The position numbers and the translations under genes were made by a program. DNA of 64,000 bases. Source: Euonymus europaeus (Eukaryota; Streptophyta; Magnoliopsida; Celastrales; Celastraceae). Positions 22,545 through 32,723 of the stretch are shown in pieces (position 1 is the first letter of the stretch; each line of letters begins with the position of its first letter). The notes under the pieces are model-generated. The model had not been told where the DNA came from and did not search any database. It was given only the letters and a program-made list of their open reading frames with translations. The stretch spans positions 8,206,501 through 8,270,500 of the forward strand of contig OY756967.1 in the NCBI GenBank assembly GCA_963580455.1, in the 5' to 3' direction.

Positions 22545-24013
22545 TGCAATCAACGGTCCGATTGTCGTTCGAGAAGGTAAGGAAGCACGGCAGAGGAGGA
22601 AAATCCAGAGCAGATTTCTTTGGGAAGGGAGATCCAGAAAATAGGAAAAAAAACCAAGCAAAAAAGAGGATTCGGAGGTTTGATTTCGATTTTAATTGCA
22701 ATCTGTTTCTTTTCTTGTTATTTTACTCTTCCAATCATGCATGTTAAGGATTTCATTTAGCTAGTTTGGATTTTTATTTCTACTTGGAATTGTTTGTTCG
22801 GATCTTGTTGTGCCTTGGTTTGCTTTGTGTGTCTCGGTTGGCAACAGGAAGATATGAGGGAAGAAGAAACCTGGAGAAAACCATTGTCGGACAGGTCCGC
22901 TGGTCGGAAGGAGGAAGAAACTGGACAGCGGTTCCACTGGTACGCCGGTATGCTGAATGTTGATGATGATGAACAGTACTAGGCCGGGCTTTGTTCTGTT
23001 CGGGCCAGGCCTGGTTTTTGCTGTCATTGGGCCGGTTCTTGTAGATTTTCAGCTTGTTGTTCATACTATTAATGGGCCGGGCTTTTTGTTTTATTTGATA
23101 TTCTGGGCCTTTGTGTTTTGATTAGGCCTTTTCTTTTGTGTTTTTGGGCTTTAAAATTGTATTGGGTTTTAGATTTAAGTTGGGGCCTTGGAGCATTAGT
23201 TGGGGTTTATAAGTATGCATCTGGGCCTAAGGCCATATAAATAGTGAAAACAAAAATAATAAAAATCGCATACATGATTTTAGGATGCTAGAAACATGTA
23301 ATGGTTGATCCGACGATGGAACCAAACGGAGAAGCATTGGATGCTATCCCAAAAGGATTCTTGAGGATAAAATTTTATGAAATTCTCATCCATTGGATGG
23401 AGAGAATATTTTTAATGCATTTATATTGTATATAAAAATAATATCAAAAGGTTAATCCGACGACGGAACTAATCGATTGGCATTGGATGTTTTCGATTGG
23501 ATTCTTGAGGAAATTTTTATGAAATTCTCATCCATTGGATGGAGAGAATTTTCTTTTAGCATTCATATTGTATATCAAAATTATATTGAAAGCATTAACC
23601 GACGATAGAATTAATTTGGGGAATGCATTGGATCCACCTTCAGAAAAAATTCTTGAGGTGAGAGTGTTTCATGGACACTTGACCATTGGATGGAAGAGTT
23701 CCATGAACCTCAATATTATACTCTCAATATAATTTTTATATGCTGTAAATATTTACTATATATATATTTTTGTAAAAATATCACGTTTAATTTTCTTAAT
23801 CATATAATGGGATAATAAAAGTTAAATTGGCAACTGTTTTTAAAACAGACGTTGTGGGGTGCCTCACACCTTCTCCATACGTAACAAACTCACTTACCCA
23901 TTTTTCTGGATTTTCGCAGACCAAATTATTTTTAATTGGTGACCAATTGCACCTATTACAATTGGTGGCGACTCTTCTTTAAAGATTTCTCTCGCAAAAT
24001 CGGTTGCGACAAC

Positions 24014-24031
24014 TGGCGACTCTGCTGGGGA
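24014..24031 (+). promoter_or_regulatory. Primer-binding site, Ogre/Tat type
   Basis: TGGCGACTCTGCTGGGGA lies two bases after the LTR end GCGACA. This is the characteristic Ogre/Tat site, reported as complementary to tRNA-Arg, and is the main reason for the lineage call. Confidence 0.85.
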
Positions 24032-26220
24032 GAACTAGTTTTTTAAAATGTACATATGTTTGAAAAAAAAACTAGTGAGTTGGGCCTTCTAAATTTAACT
24101 TTTCTTATCCCATTATTTGATTTTGTTTGTTTTAAATATATTTGGTGTTTTATTTCTCTAGTTTTTTTTTATTGATATTCTCTTATTATTTTTAAAAAAT
24201 TGTTGTGTTTTGTGAGCTTTTTTTATTTTTATTATTGTCCTCACACATCGTGCACTATACCATTTTCATGAGTCCAACAACTCGGACTTAATACCCTTAG
24301 GAGAGGATGAAGTAAACGAGACCTTCGAGGGATTTCAATCCCCGTGCAGGCTCGCGAAAAATCCTCACTCGACCCACTCCTCTGTTAAGAGGGACCCAGG
24401 CTATTCCAGCAATGGACACTGCCGGGGGAATAAGTCGGGAGCCTAGATTGTCCATAACCAATGACCATAGACGTAGGACACAGGAAACTACTTCTAATCT
24501 TACATCTTTTGGGTGTTGTATATATTTTGTTTTGTTGTACATACATTGTTGTGTTTGCTGTATATAATGTTTTGTTTTGATTCGTACATATATTGTTTTG
24601 ATTGTACATAAAGGTTTCATGTATTTATCTTGCATACATCATTTAAAATTATGCCCATGTATATACCCCTCTTTCACTCATACATGTATGTATATACATT
24701 TCCTGTATTATTTTGCACACATTAGTTAGGTTTTATCCATGTATATATGTCATTCATTACCATCACATGTACAATGGTTCCCTTGTTTATAGGATGTACA
24801 TAAATTCACAATCATGCATATATTAATGAAGTTGGTATAAAAAAAAATGACAAAAAAAAAGTAAAAAAAAATAATAAAAATAAAAATCATTGGCAAATGA
24901 TAATATTGGGGCATTGACGTTTAATCTTCATGTTGCTGTTAAATAAATAAGTCAACTCTGTTACTAATCATTTCTCGCCCATTGGTTTTTGAGCTTAATA
25001 ACTGGATCAGTTTGGAAATTTTCAGTATCTTATCAATGGCCTCAAGGAGTAATCTCTAAATGCAGAACCATTTGTGGTCTAGCTCATGACCACTTATTGG
25101 ATTTTGTAATGAGCATGTCCTTACATTGTCTTTGATGAGGTTTCAATGCGGTTGTTGCATGTTGTAGCATTTCATATTTTCTATATTATCACCACGAATA
25201 AGGTTCTTTGTTCAAAATTCTCAAAATCATTCTCTTTCATTTTTTCATAATTTCCAAATCTCACACATTCTACCATTCCATTCACCAAGATTGAAATTGA
25301 TGATAAAGAAAAAGATGAACCTAATGAAACAGTTTTTGGGTGCACTCAATAAATAATGTTGAATCCTTCTCTGACATTGAGAATGAATTTGAAATATCAT
25401 CAGGAGATTTTTGCCACCCGGACAGGGATGTTAGATTTGAATCCTCAAGTACAGTGGGGGAGAATAATATTGGTCAAATGACTCAGAAAGTGACAAGGAG
25501 ACCAAACAGATTACGGAAGGAATTCAGAAAGAAATATGTGGCTCCCATACAAGTGGATAGTGCATAATTATTTTTGTTATGTGGCCACGTGTTGATTGAT
25601 AACGGTGGCAATAGTGAGGATAGTGTGCATTGACTTTGAGATTAAGACTGACGGTGACTCGAATTGATACCATCAATAATGAGCATAGTTGAGGAGCAGA
25701 TATACGCAGGTTACGATATTGACCATGTAAAGGCAAGTTCTGTTGTTAAATGAGTGATTTCCTTGTATGTGGATCTTTTGGTTGCCAAATGAGATATTTC
25801 ACAATCACTCACCATCTTTATCGCTAATTCAGGCGTGCATTCCAATATTCCTCCATTGTCCCTTTCTTTTGCCAATTATTCAACTCTTCTTTAATGATTT
25901 TTTGTCTCTCCAGCCATCTTGTGTTTCATTTCTTTGTAATCTCTTCTACCTACTCAACCGTGAATCCTGACTTTTTCTCTCCTCTCTCTCTCTCTCACGA
26001 CATTTTATTCAAACCCTTCTTCAATGTTGTTTCTATCTTTTGGCCAACTTCGTCTTCTTTCTCTTTGAGTCACCTCTTCACCGTCAACTCAGCTTTACTA
26101 GCAGGCCATCTGCCAAATTTTTTCCTTTTCTTACACCGCTAAAACTCATTGTTCGAAATCCTTCGTGATCTTCTCCCACTTCACGGGTTGATTTTGAATC
26201 ACCTCAGTTAGCTCATCTCT
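24032..26220 (+). other. Ogre/Tat-like 5' noncoding region
   Basis: About 2.2 kb with no recognisable retrotransposon domain. It has AT-rich stretches with TGTATATA-like words (24520-24800), an A-rich block at 24838-24890 and a CT-rich block before the ORF (25850-26200). A 75-codon ORF at 25340-25567 is unlike anything I know and may be chance. Confidence 0.5.
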
Positions 26221-27330
26221 ATGGCTACCAAAAGACCATTCGAGCAACCCCCTCAAAAGACTGATCTAAATCGCTTTATCTGTCAGGAAGCGGTTAGGAA
26301 ATATCAACAATCAATAAAGAGGAGAAAAATTATTTCAGAGAGAGGTCTGCAAACTTCTTTAACAGCAGAACCTGCAATTGCAAAAATTATTGCTGAACGG
26401 GGTTGGGAGGATTTTGTTGCACAGCCAAAACCCGCAGTTGTCCCAGTGGTAAGGGAATTTTATGCAAATGCAGTTGTAGGGTATGAACATGTATATGTTC
26501 GGGGTATGATGGTCCCATTTGATAGCAAAACCATCAATGCAGTCTACAATCTTCCAGATATCGTCAATGACGATTTCTCGGCCTTGCTGGAGTCTGATAC
26601 TATTTTGGATGAAGTGATTCGTACGTTGTGTAAGCCAGGAGCCGTCTGGAAGAAATTTAATGGGGTGGGAGTCTCATTTCCCACATCTGCTATGACAAAA
26701 AATAGCAGGACTTGGATGCGATTTATCTGGGCGAAGCTCATGCCAAGTAGTCATGCAACAGATATCCGCAAAAATAGAGCAATTTTGCTTTATTGTATTC
26801 TACATGGAAAATCAATTGATGTTGGCAAAATTTTGCACAATTCCATAGTACACAGTTGTCGCAATACAACAACCATAGGGCTTTGTTTGCCCTCTCTGAT
26901 TTGCACATTGTGCATGAGAGCTGGAGTTCTTTGGGCACCACATGAGGAGGTGCAGTATCCGAAATGTGCTATTGATCGCAGAATGATCGGAAGATATAAA
27001 GATGATGATATTGCAGAGACTCCTACTGTGGCTGAATCCCCCACCATTCATCGTTCTCAGTCATCCGGAACCAATGACGTAGCTGAAAGGTTAACGCAGA
27101 TTGAGGCACGTCTGGATCACTTGTCCAAAAATATTGATCTATTAGTGACATATATTGCAGGCAACCATGGAACCATGACACACATGCCTAATCAGTCGTC
27201 CAGTGATTTTGGAAGGCATACCATGCGGTTTTCTACTACACAAGCCCAACCACAGAATTGTTATCCTTCGGAAAATCATGAAGACCCGGGATTTCAGTCA
27301 GGGAATTTTTATTTGCCATCATTTCAGTAA
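26221..27330 (+). CDS. Plant transposon protein (PF20167-like) in Ogre/Tat-like element
   Basis: An intact 369-codon ORF starts at ATG 26221. Recognisable blocks are ERGWEDF (about residues 60-66), VVREFYANA (76-84), VRGMMVPFDSKTINAVYNLP (about 94-113), GVGVSFP and a Trp/Arg-rich centre, then CLPSLICTLCMRAGV (about 220-235). These fit the putative plant transposon protein family, whose function is unknown. A heptad-like stretch (residues about 288-312) could form a coiled coil. No zinc knuckle, protease or polymerase motif is present. The blocks align in order with the Athila 3' ORF at 40716-41699, so the two are probably distant homologues. The intact frame suggests recent selection or recent arrival. 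Confidence 0.8.
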   Translation: MATKRPFEQPPQKTDLNRFICQEAVRKYQQSIKRRKIISERGLQTSLTAEPAIAKIIAERGWEDFVAQPKPAVVPVVREFYANAVVGYEHVYVRGMMVPFDSKTINAVYNLPDIVNDDFSALLESDTILDEVIRTLCKPGAVWKKFNGVGVSFPTSAMTKNSRTWMRFIWAKLMPSSHATDIRKNRAILLYCILHGKSIDVGKILHNSIVHSCRNTTTIGLCLPSLICTLCMRAGVLWAPHEEVQYPKCAIDRRMIGRYKDDDIAETPTVAESPTIHRSQSSGTNDVAERLTQIEARLDHLSKNIDLLVTYIAGNHGTMTHMPNQSSSDFGRHTMRFSTTQAQPQNCYPSENHEDPGFQSGNFYLPSFQ

Positions 27331-28168
27331 TTGTGGAACATTGCAGAAGTGGTGTTGTTTATCTTTTTGGAAAGTTAGTTTCCGATGAATAAATTGAGTT
27401 ACTGTCTTCAATAGAGGCACTTGCATAATTATGACAAAAAAAAAATCCCGCTAGAGTGAAAACCTGAAAGGGCGCTCTAGGCAAAAATTAGGGACAAAAA
27501 AAATGCAAAAAATAAAAATAAAAAGAAAAGGACAAAAAAATAAAAAAGAAGGACAAAAAAAAACGAGGAATGAGGAAAAATGAAAGGGAAAGAAGAAAAA
27601 CAAAGAGGAGAAAAGATGCTTTCAACTCAGATTGGGAGTTCAGAAGAATAGTTCAGACACGAACTTGTTGGATTTTGGACAGTGTCATGATTGGTGATCA
27701 ATTTGATTTGTGGTGATATGGGTGAAGGTACATAATTGGCTTCCTAGACACGCACCAAAACTGGGGCAGTTTTTGGTGCGATCATTACATCAAAAGAAGA
27801 ATTTTGTTGCCAAAATGAAGGGTTCAGATATAATTTGATGCAAATTGGATTTAATCATTGTTAATTGAGGGCACACCAAAACTGTGGCAGTTTTGGTGTA
27901 ATCTTTGAATTGTCACAATTTTCATCTTGGAAAAGCTCAGTCTATTTTTCATTTCTCTGACATCACCTCTTCCCCTCCAAAATAAAGCTTCCTATCGTCA
28001 CTCATCATTTTCGATTAAATTTTATCGAAGTGTTCATTTCTTTGACTATGCTCATCCATTTTCACATCTCATTCATCCTTCAAGAAGTTTTCCATTTGAC
28101 GTGAATGGTCGTATTGTTAATTTCATCATTGACAAAGTTTTGATAGAAAGTGTGATAAGTGCATTTGA
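27331..28168 (+). other. Spacer with strong hairpins between the two Ogre/Tat ORFs
   Basis: It is A/G-rich at 27430-27610. Hairpin-capable sequences are CTAGAG (27451-27456) with CTCTAG (27475-27480); CGCACCAAAACTG (27751-27763) with its complement carrying one bulged T, ending at 27780; and a perfect 12-bp stem ACACCAAAACTG (27873-27884) with 27888-27899. The last two share the same stem. Confidence 0.75.
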
Positions 28169-28930
28169 ATGTTACCACCGAGTACGAGAACCGGACCACA
28201 TCCGATTTACCAGGTGGAAGTAATTGGTATAAAACTCCAGTTCACAACAGCAGACATATGCGCGTGTTTAGGGTATCCCCCTTCTTATGATGTAGCTACT
28301 GGTTTCGAAGCACCGATATCTGTTTCTAAGAAGGAGATAATTGACAACATGTGTTGAGGACAGAGCGATAAGAAAGTAAACGCTACACGCCGCTCATATT
28401 TGCCACCGAAGATGTGGTTGCTGGACGATACTCTCCGGCACAATCTTTGCCCCATCGGCCACCACCACCAGAGACGGGGTAAGATTCTTCATGCCCTATA
28501 CTATATGTATCAGGGAGTATGGTTCGATATTGGAGAATTCTTTATGGCCACTATTCTACAAACACAGAGTTTCGTGGAGAATAGACCATCGAAGGTTGGA
28601 AAATTGTATTTCCCACGACTCGTTACCCGATTGGTTTTGAGCAAAGGCATTCGTCCTCCTATAAGCCAAATCTCCCCATTTTATCCAGTAAGCATTGTGC
28701 AGAAAAATAACTGGTGGAAAGGCATTAACCAAATGACCACTGCTGCCAAGAGGCGAAAAACATCACGGACAGAAGTTGTATTACTGGGGGAAACATCTCG
28801 GTCTGTTACTAGACCACCATCACCTCGCTGTATTCAAGAAATACCGGCTCATGAGCATCAGCCGGAGGCCAGACGACAAAGATGGGAGCAACTGTTGAAT
28901 GTGGTCGCGAATATGGAGAGGCCCAACTAA
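28169..28930 (+). pseudogene. Athila-type 3' ORF relative in Ogre/Tat-like element, one stop
   Basis: The single frame reads YQVEVIGIKLQFTTADICACLGYPP, then an in-frame TGA at 28355-28357, then NATRRSYLPPKMWLLDD, LCPIGHHHQRRGKI, YYMYQGVWFDIGEFF and KVGKLYFPRLVTRL. This matches the Athila-2 3' ORF block by block, at about 55-60% identity by eye. The N-terminal part is not clear upstream of about 28160. It was either captured from an Athila element or inherited from a shared ancestor. Function unknown. Confidence 0.82.
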
Positions 28931-28959
28931 GAATTCTACAGTGTCAGCGCATGTATTTT

Positions 28960-30400
28960 TACCAAAGTCCAGCCCATGTCACGGATAAGCCCAGGGATGA
29001 CTACAGTAATCCCGAGCATTTTTATGTCTAAGAAAAAATCAATCATCATTTTCAGCCAAGTTGGGAATGGCTCTAGTGATCCCAAGTATATTTCAAAAAA
29101 AAAACAAATAAATAAATAAATTTTAGCCATACTTGAAATTGAAAATCAAGCATTTTTGGAAAAATCATCATCATTTTTCAGCCAAGCCGGGAATGGCCTT
29201 AGTGATCCCGTGCATTTTTCAAAAAAAAAAAAAAAAAAAAAAATCATTTCCAATAATCAGCCAAGCCGGGAATGGCTCTAGTGATCCCGAGCATTTTTCA
29301 AAAATTACTTTCAGTGATTAGCCAAGCCGGGAATGGCTCTAGTGATCCCGAGCATTTTTCAAAAATAAAAAAAAAATAATAAAAAAAAATCAGGTTAGCC
29401 AAGCCGGGGATGGCTCTAGTGATCCCGTGCATTTTTCAAAAAAAAAAAGAAAAAAATCATTTTCAAAGATTGGCCAAGCCGGGGATGGCTCTAGTGATCC
29501 CGTGCATTTTTCAAAAAAAAATCAGTTCCAATGATTAGCCAAGTCGAGAATGGCCCTAGTGATCCCGAGCATTTTTCAAAAAAAAAGAGAAGAAAAAAAT
29601 CATTTTCAAAGATTGGCCAAGCCGGGGATGGCTCTAGTGATCCCGTGCATTTTTCAAAAAAAAAAAAATCATTTCCAGTGATTAGCCAAGCCGGGAATGG
29701 CCCTAGTGATCCCGAGCATTTTTCAAAAAAAAAAAAAAATCATTTTCAAAGATTGGCCAAGCCGGGGATGGCTCTAGTGATCCCATGCATTTTTCAAAAA
29801 AATCAGTTCCAATGATTAGCCAAGCCGGGTATGGCCCTAGTGATCCCGTGTATTTTTCAAAAAAAAAAAAAAAAAAAATTCCAATGATTAGCCAAGCCGG
29901 GAATGGCTCTAGTGATCCCGTGCATTTTTCAAAAAATCATTTTGGATGATTCGCCAAGCCGGGAATGGCCCTAGTGATCCCGAGCATTTTTCAAAAAACA
30001 AAAATCATTTTGGATGATTCGCCAAGCCGGGAATGGCCCTAGTGATCCCGAGCATTTTTCAAAAAACAAAAATCATTTTGAATGACTAGCCAAGCTGGGA
30101 ATGGCTCTAGTGATCCCGAGCATTTTTCAAAAAAATCTCTTCAATGATTAGCTAAGCTGGGAATGGCTCTAGTGATCCCGTGCATTTAAAAAAAATCATT
30201 TCCAATGATCTGCCAAGTCGGGAATGGCTCTAGTGATCCCGCGCATTTTTCAAAAAAAAAAAAGAAAAAGTACATTTTCAATTTTATTTTTGATAGCCAA
30301 GCTGGGAATGGCCCTAGTGATCCCGTGCATCTTTCAAAAAATTTCATTTTCAATGGCCAGCCAAGCCGGGAATGGCTGTAATGATCTCGTGCATTTTCAT
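28960..30400 (+). repeat. Array of about 20 degenerate tandem repeats with hairpin cores
   Basis: Each unit has a core GCCAAGCCGGGAATGGC, then CTAGTGATCCCG and GCATTTTTC, followed by a variable A run and TCATTTC/TTCAAGATT. Units are about 60-90 bp. I count 19 clear units from 29054 plus one degenerate unit at about 28970. CGGGA and TCCCG within each core can pair. Around 29470-29860 two subtypes (GGGGATGGCTC...GTGC and GGGAATGGCCC...GAGC) alternate, giving a dimer period of about 140 bp. Confidence 0.92.
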
Positions 30401-30459
30401 GAAATTGGACTAAAAATAGGTTTACTACTCCTTTGCGCGCCATTACTATGTAAAAGTCA

Positions 30460-30474
30460 CGCAAAGGGGGCAGC
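30460..30474 (+). promoter_or_regulatory. Polypurine tract of Ogre/Tat-like element
   Basis: GCAAAGGGGGCAGC lies directly before the TGTAGTACCC of the 3' LTR, the expected place for plus-strand priming. Confidence 0.75.
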
Positions 30475-31400
30475 TGTAGTACCCTATTTTTGTCCGGAGA
30501 AATTTTCATAATAAAAATAAAATAAAAAATATTGAAGAAAAAGAAACAAAGAATATTCCCAAATCTACCCAAGTTGGTCCAACTAGACCATGTATTAGCC
30601 TAATTGCCCACAAAAATACCAAGCCCATTTAGCTCACCAAAAACCCAAAGCCCAAATCAACCTACACAAAACCGAAGCCCACTTGTCTAAAAAACCCAAA
30701 TCTAAGCCCAAATACCCTAACCCTAACCCTAAACAAAAAATCAAAAATTCTAGAATGGGAGAAAGGGGGAGAGGCGCCGAAAGAGAGGGAAAGAAGAAGA
30801 AAGGGGTGGCCGACCTTCTAGAGAAGAAGGAGGCGCCGGAAGTGTGGAAGACGGGGAGAGAGAGAGCTTAGACTTTATGAGCCGGTTTTGTTGATTTTTT
30901 GAGGGGGGCTTGATTCGTTTTTGATTATAAAAGGGGGAAGAAAAAAGGAAAAGAGGAGAGGGGAGAGAAAGGCACCAACACCATAGATTCTCCCATTTCA
31001 CCACCCCAAGCTTATGGTCAAGCTTTGCGCCAGGTTTTTCAATCAGTGATCTGGAAACGATCCATGGTCCGATCGAAGTGAAATTTGGACAGTAGCTTCA
31101 CAACACCTGGAACTTCATTATGTACGGTGCGATTGTCATTGGAGGACGTCTATCTACCCCAGTTTCTGATAGAATGTGACTGCAATTCTGGGGAGAAGAG
31201 ACACTGCGCACAGGTTTTGCAATCAACGATCGGGGAACGATCCGTGGTCCGATCAAAGCGACATTTGGACAGGAGCTTCACAACACTTGTAGCTTTATTC
31301 TGATCGGAGAGATTGCCATTTGAAGGTGTCTATCTACCCCAGTTTCTGATAGAAAGTGACTGCAATTCTGGGGAGAAGAGACACTGCGCACAGGTTTTGC
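30475..31400 (+). repeat. Ogre/Tat-like 3' LTR, truncated to 926 bp
   Basis: It matches 21623-22550 and stops inside the third tandem repeat at GGTTTTGC. The Sirevirus sequence resumes at 31401, equivalent to 14435 in copy 1. About 1.46 kb of LTR and 1249 bp of Sirevirus gag are missing at this point, best explained by one deletion. Confidence 0.88.
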
Positions 31401-31686
31401 GCTTGTAAGACCTAAAGGAGACTTGACTAAAACTTCAAGGACTATACAAGGCTCGGCCAAGGCTTCAAAAGCCATGGCCAAAGGTGCTCACTCCTTGGGT
31501 GGTGCATCTTCATCTAGGGCCACACACCCTAGAGTGAGGAAAGTGAGTTTGAAAAAGGTTTGGGTGCCAAAGTGCTTGAAATATGATGACAAAATTGAAT
31601 ATGCAAGTGTTGTGCTAAAATTAAATGTCTATGCTATTGTATCTAACCCTCAAGGATCCAAAGTTTGGATACCTAAGGTCTTTTGA
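31401..31686 (+). pseudogene. gag: Sirevirus gag C-terminal fragment (copy 2)
   Basis: It is equivalent to 14435-14720 of copy 1 and ends at the same stop after VWIPKVF. Lys/Met and Glu/Asp differences show that it is an independently mutated copy. It is separated from the gag N-terminus (21153-21622) by the Ogre/Tat-like element and a deletion. Confidence 0.9.
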
Positions 31687-31739
31687 ATTCATATGGTTAG
31701 GTATGCTTCAAGTCTTCATCCAATCCATGCCAATGGTAC

Positions 31740-32723
31740 TTGGATAGTGGATGCTCAAGGCATATGAGTGGAGATCGAACCTTATTTACTTCATTCAAGG
31801 AAAAGAAGAATGGTGGTTATGTGACTTTTGGAGACAATTCTAAGGGAAAGATTCTAGGCATAGGATCGGTTGGTAAGGGTTCCTTTTCTCTAAATGATTG
31901 TCTTTTGGTTGAAAGGTTACAATTTAATTTGCTTAGCATTAGTCAATTAGCGGATAAAGGATATGATTCACATTTTAAGAAAGGTAAATGTTGTATTGTA
32001 GATGAGCATGATAATATCATTACATCCGGTGTTAGAATAGGTCATATGTATGCACTTGACTTAAATATGATGAATGATAATATGACATGTTTGATTTCTT
32101 CTAATGATGATATGTTGTATTGGCATAGAAGATTGGGTCATGTAGGTGTTTCTACTTTGAGAAAGCTTAGTTCAAAAGAATTAGTTAGAGGCTTACCCAA
32201 GTTGAAGTTTGGTGATTCCATTATATGTGAACATTGCATTAGAGGTAAGCAAATGAAGGAGTCTTTTAAATCAAAAAATGTTGTTTCTACTTCTAGGCCA
32301 CTTCAACTATTGCATATTGATTTGTTTGGTCCTAGTAGGACAAAGAGTTTAGGTGGCAAGTATTATGCATTTGTTATTGTTGATGATTATTCAAGATTTA
32401 CTTGGTGTTTGTTTTTAGCTCATAAAAGTGATGCATTACATGAGTTTAAATCTTTCATTAAAAGAGTGCAAAATGAGCATGAATTGCATGTTTCCAAAAT
32501 TAGGAGTGACCATGGAGGTGAATTTGAAAACTATGGATTTGATGCTTTATGTGGTTCTTATGGTATTACACATAATTTTAGTGCACCTAGAACACCACAA
32601 CAAAATGGAGTTGTTGAAAGGAAAAATAGAACATTACAAGAGTTAGGTAGAACCATGATGCTTGAATATGCCTTACCTAAATACTTTTGGGCCGAAGCTA
32701 TAAATAATGCATGTTATGTCTCT
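31740..32723 (+). pseudogene. pol: Sirevirus pol N-terminal part (copy 2): protease and integrase core
   Basis: This covers 328 codons matching residues 1-328 of the pol at 14774: DSGCSRHM, the HHCC region and the D, D, E integrase residues. It is cut at TCTCT (32719-32723) by the Athila-2 array and resumes at 54294. Confidence 0.93.

Larger units (their letters stand above)
21623..24011 (+). repeat. Ogre/Tat-like 5' LTR
   Basis: It runs from TGTAGTACCC to TTGCGACA, 2389 bp. A TATAAAAGG lies at about 22073-22081. The region downstream of it carries 179-bp tandem repeats. A GGTGGCGACTC-like sequence appears shortly before the end, echoing the primer-binding site. It differs from the truncated 3' LTR by about 11 substitutions and one length change in 926 bp, mostly within the tandem repeats. 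Confidence 0.87.
21623..31400 (+). mobile_element. Ogre/Tat-like Ty3 element without gag-pol
   Basis: A 2.4-kb LTR is followed by TGGCGACTCTGCTGGGGA, the primer-binding site typical of Ogre/Tat (tRNA-Arg). The 6.4-kb internal region has no gag, protease, RT or integrase. It holds an intact 369-codon ORF, a second related ORF with one stop, perfect hairpins and a large tandem array. A purine tract and a truncated second LTR close it. It is non-autonomous by content and would depend on proteins from another element. It lies inside Sirevirus copy 2. The right end was removed together with 1249 bp of Sirevirus, so no target duplication can be checked. Confidence 0.85.

Noticed and set aside
25340..25567. 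75-codon ORF as a gene
   Set aside because: No family resemblance, no repeat elsewhere in the window and no supporting context.
28960..30400. CRISPR-like repeat array
   Set aside because: Units are degenerate, spacers are A runs, there is no cas context, and it sits inside a plant retroelement. It is a tandem repeat array.
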